Shown: piece by piece, positions 62,582 to 64,000 of the stretch
Layout: each line of letters begins with the position of its first letter
Position numbering within the stretch: position 1 is the first letter of the stretch
From: Saccharicrinis sp963665705
GTDB taxonomy: Bacteria; Bacteroidota; Bacteroidia; Bacteroidales; Marinilabiliaceae
Direction: 5' to 3'
DNA length: 64,000 bases
NCBI GenBank assembly: GCA_963665705.1
Contig: OY762448.1
Location: forward strand, 1,116,001 to 1,180,000
Position numbers and translations under genes: made by a program
The notes under the pieces: generated by a model
The model's input: only the letters and a program-made list of their open reading frames with translations
Told to the model about the DNA's origin: nothing
The model's database searches: none

Positions 62582-63658
62582 TTAATTTATCAGAGGAATT
62601 TCTACTCTATAAATATCATCATCCTCAATGATTTTTAATTCTTCATCAGTTAATATTTTCAACCTTTTACTTAGGTTCGAAAGTCCTGTTTTTGTTGAAT
62701 ACGTGGATTCTTTCAGTTGCTTATTGTTTGCTACATAGAGTCTGTCTTCAATAATTCCAATTTTAATTATTAGGGGTTTGGTTTTTGAAGTTATATTGTG
62801 TTTTATTGCGTTTTCAACTAATATTTGTAGACTTAAATGGGGAACTTTTTTATTCAGGTTTTTCTGATCCACATCAATATCTACACTTAATCCATTACCA
62901 ACTCTTGCCATATGTAATGTAGTATACGCTTTTAAAAAAATTAATTCGTCATTCACCGTTACAGCAACCTGTCCTTCTTTGGTTAATACATATCGATAAA
63001 CATCAGTAAAGTTTTCAGCAAATTCAATGGCCTTTTCTTTATCATTATGAATAATAGCAATTAAGGTACTTAAGTTGTTAAATAGAAAATGAGGATTTAA
63101 TTGATCCTGAAGTGCTTTATAATCACTTAGAATTTTATCTTGTTTTAATTTTTCATTTTCGTATACAAAGAAGTTAAGACTTTCGTGAAAATTACGAGCT
63201 ATGATTAATATTACATAAATGATTAAATATAAGAATCCTACAAGTAAAATGAGTTTGTATTTTTCTGCGTCTTCTATTATGTTTTTAACTACACTTTTTT
63301 CAATTTGAGGAATATATATCTTTGCTATAAAGAAAAAGGCTACGGCAAATAAAAACAGGGAGATAATTCTTTTTTTAACAGAGGTATGCCAAGGAAATTT
63401 AATGGCTATTATTTTATCAAAAAGGAATATAGATTCTGAAAAAATAAAAAACACAGCCATTGAAAATAAAATTCCATCAATTTGGTATTCTGCACCTGAA
63501 AGAATAATTTTATAAATGGTATAATGAAAGGTAAACCCCAGCAATAAAGTAAATAGAATTCTTTTTTTAAATTTTAAAGAATCCTCTTTGTGAAGTTTTC
63601 GCCAATGCTTACATTTTTCATCAAATTTATTCAAATGCTTCAACATAGAGTTTCTCAT
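62582..63658 (-). CDS. Sensor histidine kinase, LytS/His_kinase type
   Basis: 358 residues. Four membrane helices (about 33-52, 60-82, 98-118, 135-158) have no obvious extracytosolic sensor domain. A short coiled coil leads to the His_kinase core with QLNPHFLFNNLSTL, the phospho-acceptor being H190. The ATPase part has LSLQILVENAIKHN as N box, and LSNLSKRLKILT as the last segment. The G boxes are weak, as usual in this family. It is cotranscribed with the LytTR regulator. A few upstream residues (MRNS) precede a second Met at residue 5, so the start may be shifted. Confidence 0.93.
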   Translation of the reverse strand: MRNSMLKHLNKFDEKCKHWRKLHKEDSLKFKKRILFTLLLGFTFHYTIYKIILSGAEYQIDGILFSMAVFFIFSESIFLFDKIIAIKFPWHTSVKKRIISLFLFAVAFFFIAKIYIPQIEKSVVKNIIEDAEKYKLILLVGFLYLIIYVILIIARNFHESLNFFVYENEKLKQDKILSDYKALQDQLNPHFLFNNLSTLIAIIHNDKEKAIEFAENFTDVYRYVLTKEGQVAVTVNDELIFLKAYTTLHMARVGNGLSVDIDVDQKNLNKKVPHLSLQILVENAIKHNITSKTKPLIIKIGIIEDRLYVANNKQLKESTYSTKTGLSNLSKRLKILTDEELKIIEDDDIYRVEIPLIN

Positions 63659-63681
63659 TGCTTTGCTTTATAGGTATAGTT

Positions 63682-63689
63682 CAAAAATA
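63682..63689 (-). promoter_or_regulatory. -7 element of the two-component operon
   Basis: Reads TATTTTTG then AAC on the minus strand, exact for TAnnTTTG, 24 bases before the kinase ATG. TTTG 17 bases upstream (63707-63710) may be the -33 box. Confidence 0.6.
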
Positions 63690-63761
63690 CAATTTAACCG
63701 ATAAAACAAAAATCTTTAAATCCTAATATTTGTTTTTTGAATTTATTATTGATTCTAAAAG

Positions 63762-63824
63762 AAAATCTCGTCCCTAAACAAGAACCATAATTGTTGAAGA
63801 AATAAAAATTAGGAACGAGATTTT
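63762..63824 (-). terminator. Long hairpin after the TolC-family gene
   Basis: Arms 63762-63775 and 63811-63824 pair over 14 bp with one G-U-type mismatch (CGTCCCT against CGTTCCT), around a 35-nt loop that can itself pair (AACAA/TTGTT). On the minus strand it is followed by TTTTCTTTT and lies 7 bases after the stop at 63831, so it is probably a terminator. The long loop is unusual. Confidence 0.6.
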
Positions 63825-63830
63825 ACCATT

Positions 63831-64000
63831 CTATAATAACCCAATCACTTTTTTGTATTTTGTTTTGAGTACTTCAAATTGTGTTAAAGCCTCTATTTCT
63901 TGAGCAACTGCATCTTGCCATGATGCTTGTGCATTTAGTAAATCAGTAGTCGTGTTTAGTCCTACTTCAAAGCTTACTGATGTTTCTTCTAAACTTTCTT
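63831..64000 (-). CDS. TolC-family outer-membrane efflux protein (C-terminal part only)
   Basis: The frame is open to the right edge of the window, so the start lies outside. The visible 55 residues include SFEVGLNTTTDLLNAQASW and AQEIEALTQFEVLKTKYKKV, ending IGLL. This is the last coiled-coil helix pair of the TolC fold (the GxxTxxDLLNAQ motif), the outer-membrane channel of tripartite efflux or type I secretion. The stop TAG is at 63831. Partner MFP and RND or ABC genes are probably upstream, outside the window. Confidence 0.85.
   Translation of the reverse strand, partial: ESLEETSVSFEVGLNTTTDLLNAQASWQDAVAQEIEALTQFEVLKTKYKKVIGLL

Noticed and set aside
1..64000. CRISPR arrays, tRNA or rRNA genes, prophage or integrase genes
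   Set aside because: No regularly spaced repeats, no cloverleaf or rRNA sequence and no phage or integrase proteins were recognised on either strand. A tRNA scan and CRISPR finder would settle it.

Overview
The window is an AT-rich stretch of a Bacteroidota chromosome. The evidence is a 2464-residue SprA translocon protein, a PorP/SprF protein beside a CHU_C-type secreted protein, and DUF3857, DUF2795 and DUF6268 proteins. Eleven genes have the Bacteroidota promoter motif TAnnTTTG shortly upstream of their starts, and recognisable Shine-Dalgarno sequences are scarce. A complete Rnf complex combined with type IX secretion suggests a marine or sediment relative of the Marinilabiliales/Marinifilaceae. 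That placement is inference; there is no rRNA gene to fix it.

Layout. 1-1654: end of a large secreted protein plus a PorP/SprF protein. 1791-6094: gapA, a 43-residue lipoprotein, an ACT-domain gene divergent from dapA, and a nitroreductase. 6095-6847: the largest gene-free stretch, with an orphan terminator, a perfect 21-bp inverted repeat and a palindrome over a promoter. 6848-10622: two overlapping DUF3857/transglutaminase genes, the first lacking its catalytic residues. 10674-20787: coiled-coil secreted protein, mnmA, SixA-like phosphatase, YfcE-like phosphodiesterase, ABC-F ATPase, ferredoxin-nitroreductase, REC-SpoIIE phosphatase and mutS2. 20869-25940: NicO-like metal transporter, a very large beta-propeller histidine kinase and an EamA transporter. 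26014-35141 (minus): thiL-ruvA-sprA. 35327-40847 (minus): rseC-rnfBCDGEA. 41117-46575 (minus): antiporter, recG, purT, dps. 46778-48359: a complete IS4-family element with near-perfect target duplications. 48521-51026: methyltransferase, LolD/MacB-type ATPase, cobalamin adenosyltransferase, DUF2795. 51101-59035 (minus): guaB, three SurA/parvulin-type chaperones, a small lipoprotein and an OstA-like protein, which look like an outer-membrane biogenesis cluster. 59410-64000: beta-barrel protein, dinB, a small conserved protein, a LytS/LytR-type two-component pair and the end of a TolC-family protein.

How the genes work together. The envelope theme is strong: SprA and PorP/SprF serve type IX secretion, the parvulin cluster and OstA protein serve beta-barrel and LPS assembly, and TolC, the ABC ATPase and the lipoproteins belong to the same compartment. 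The Rnf operon would couple ferredoxin and NADH to an ion gradient. DNA maintenance is represented by mutS2, ruvA, recG, dinB and dps.

The window is mostly core genome. I found no convincing new defence, secretion or biosynthetic system. The best leads are modest: the pseudoenzyme/enzyme DUF3857 pair with the structured DNA upstream of it, the degenerate parvulin and the lipoprotein inside the chaperone operon, and the ACT-domain gene facing dapA.
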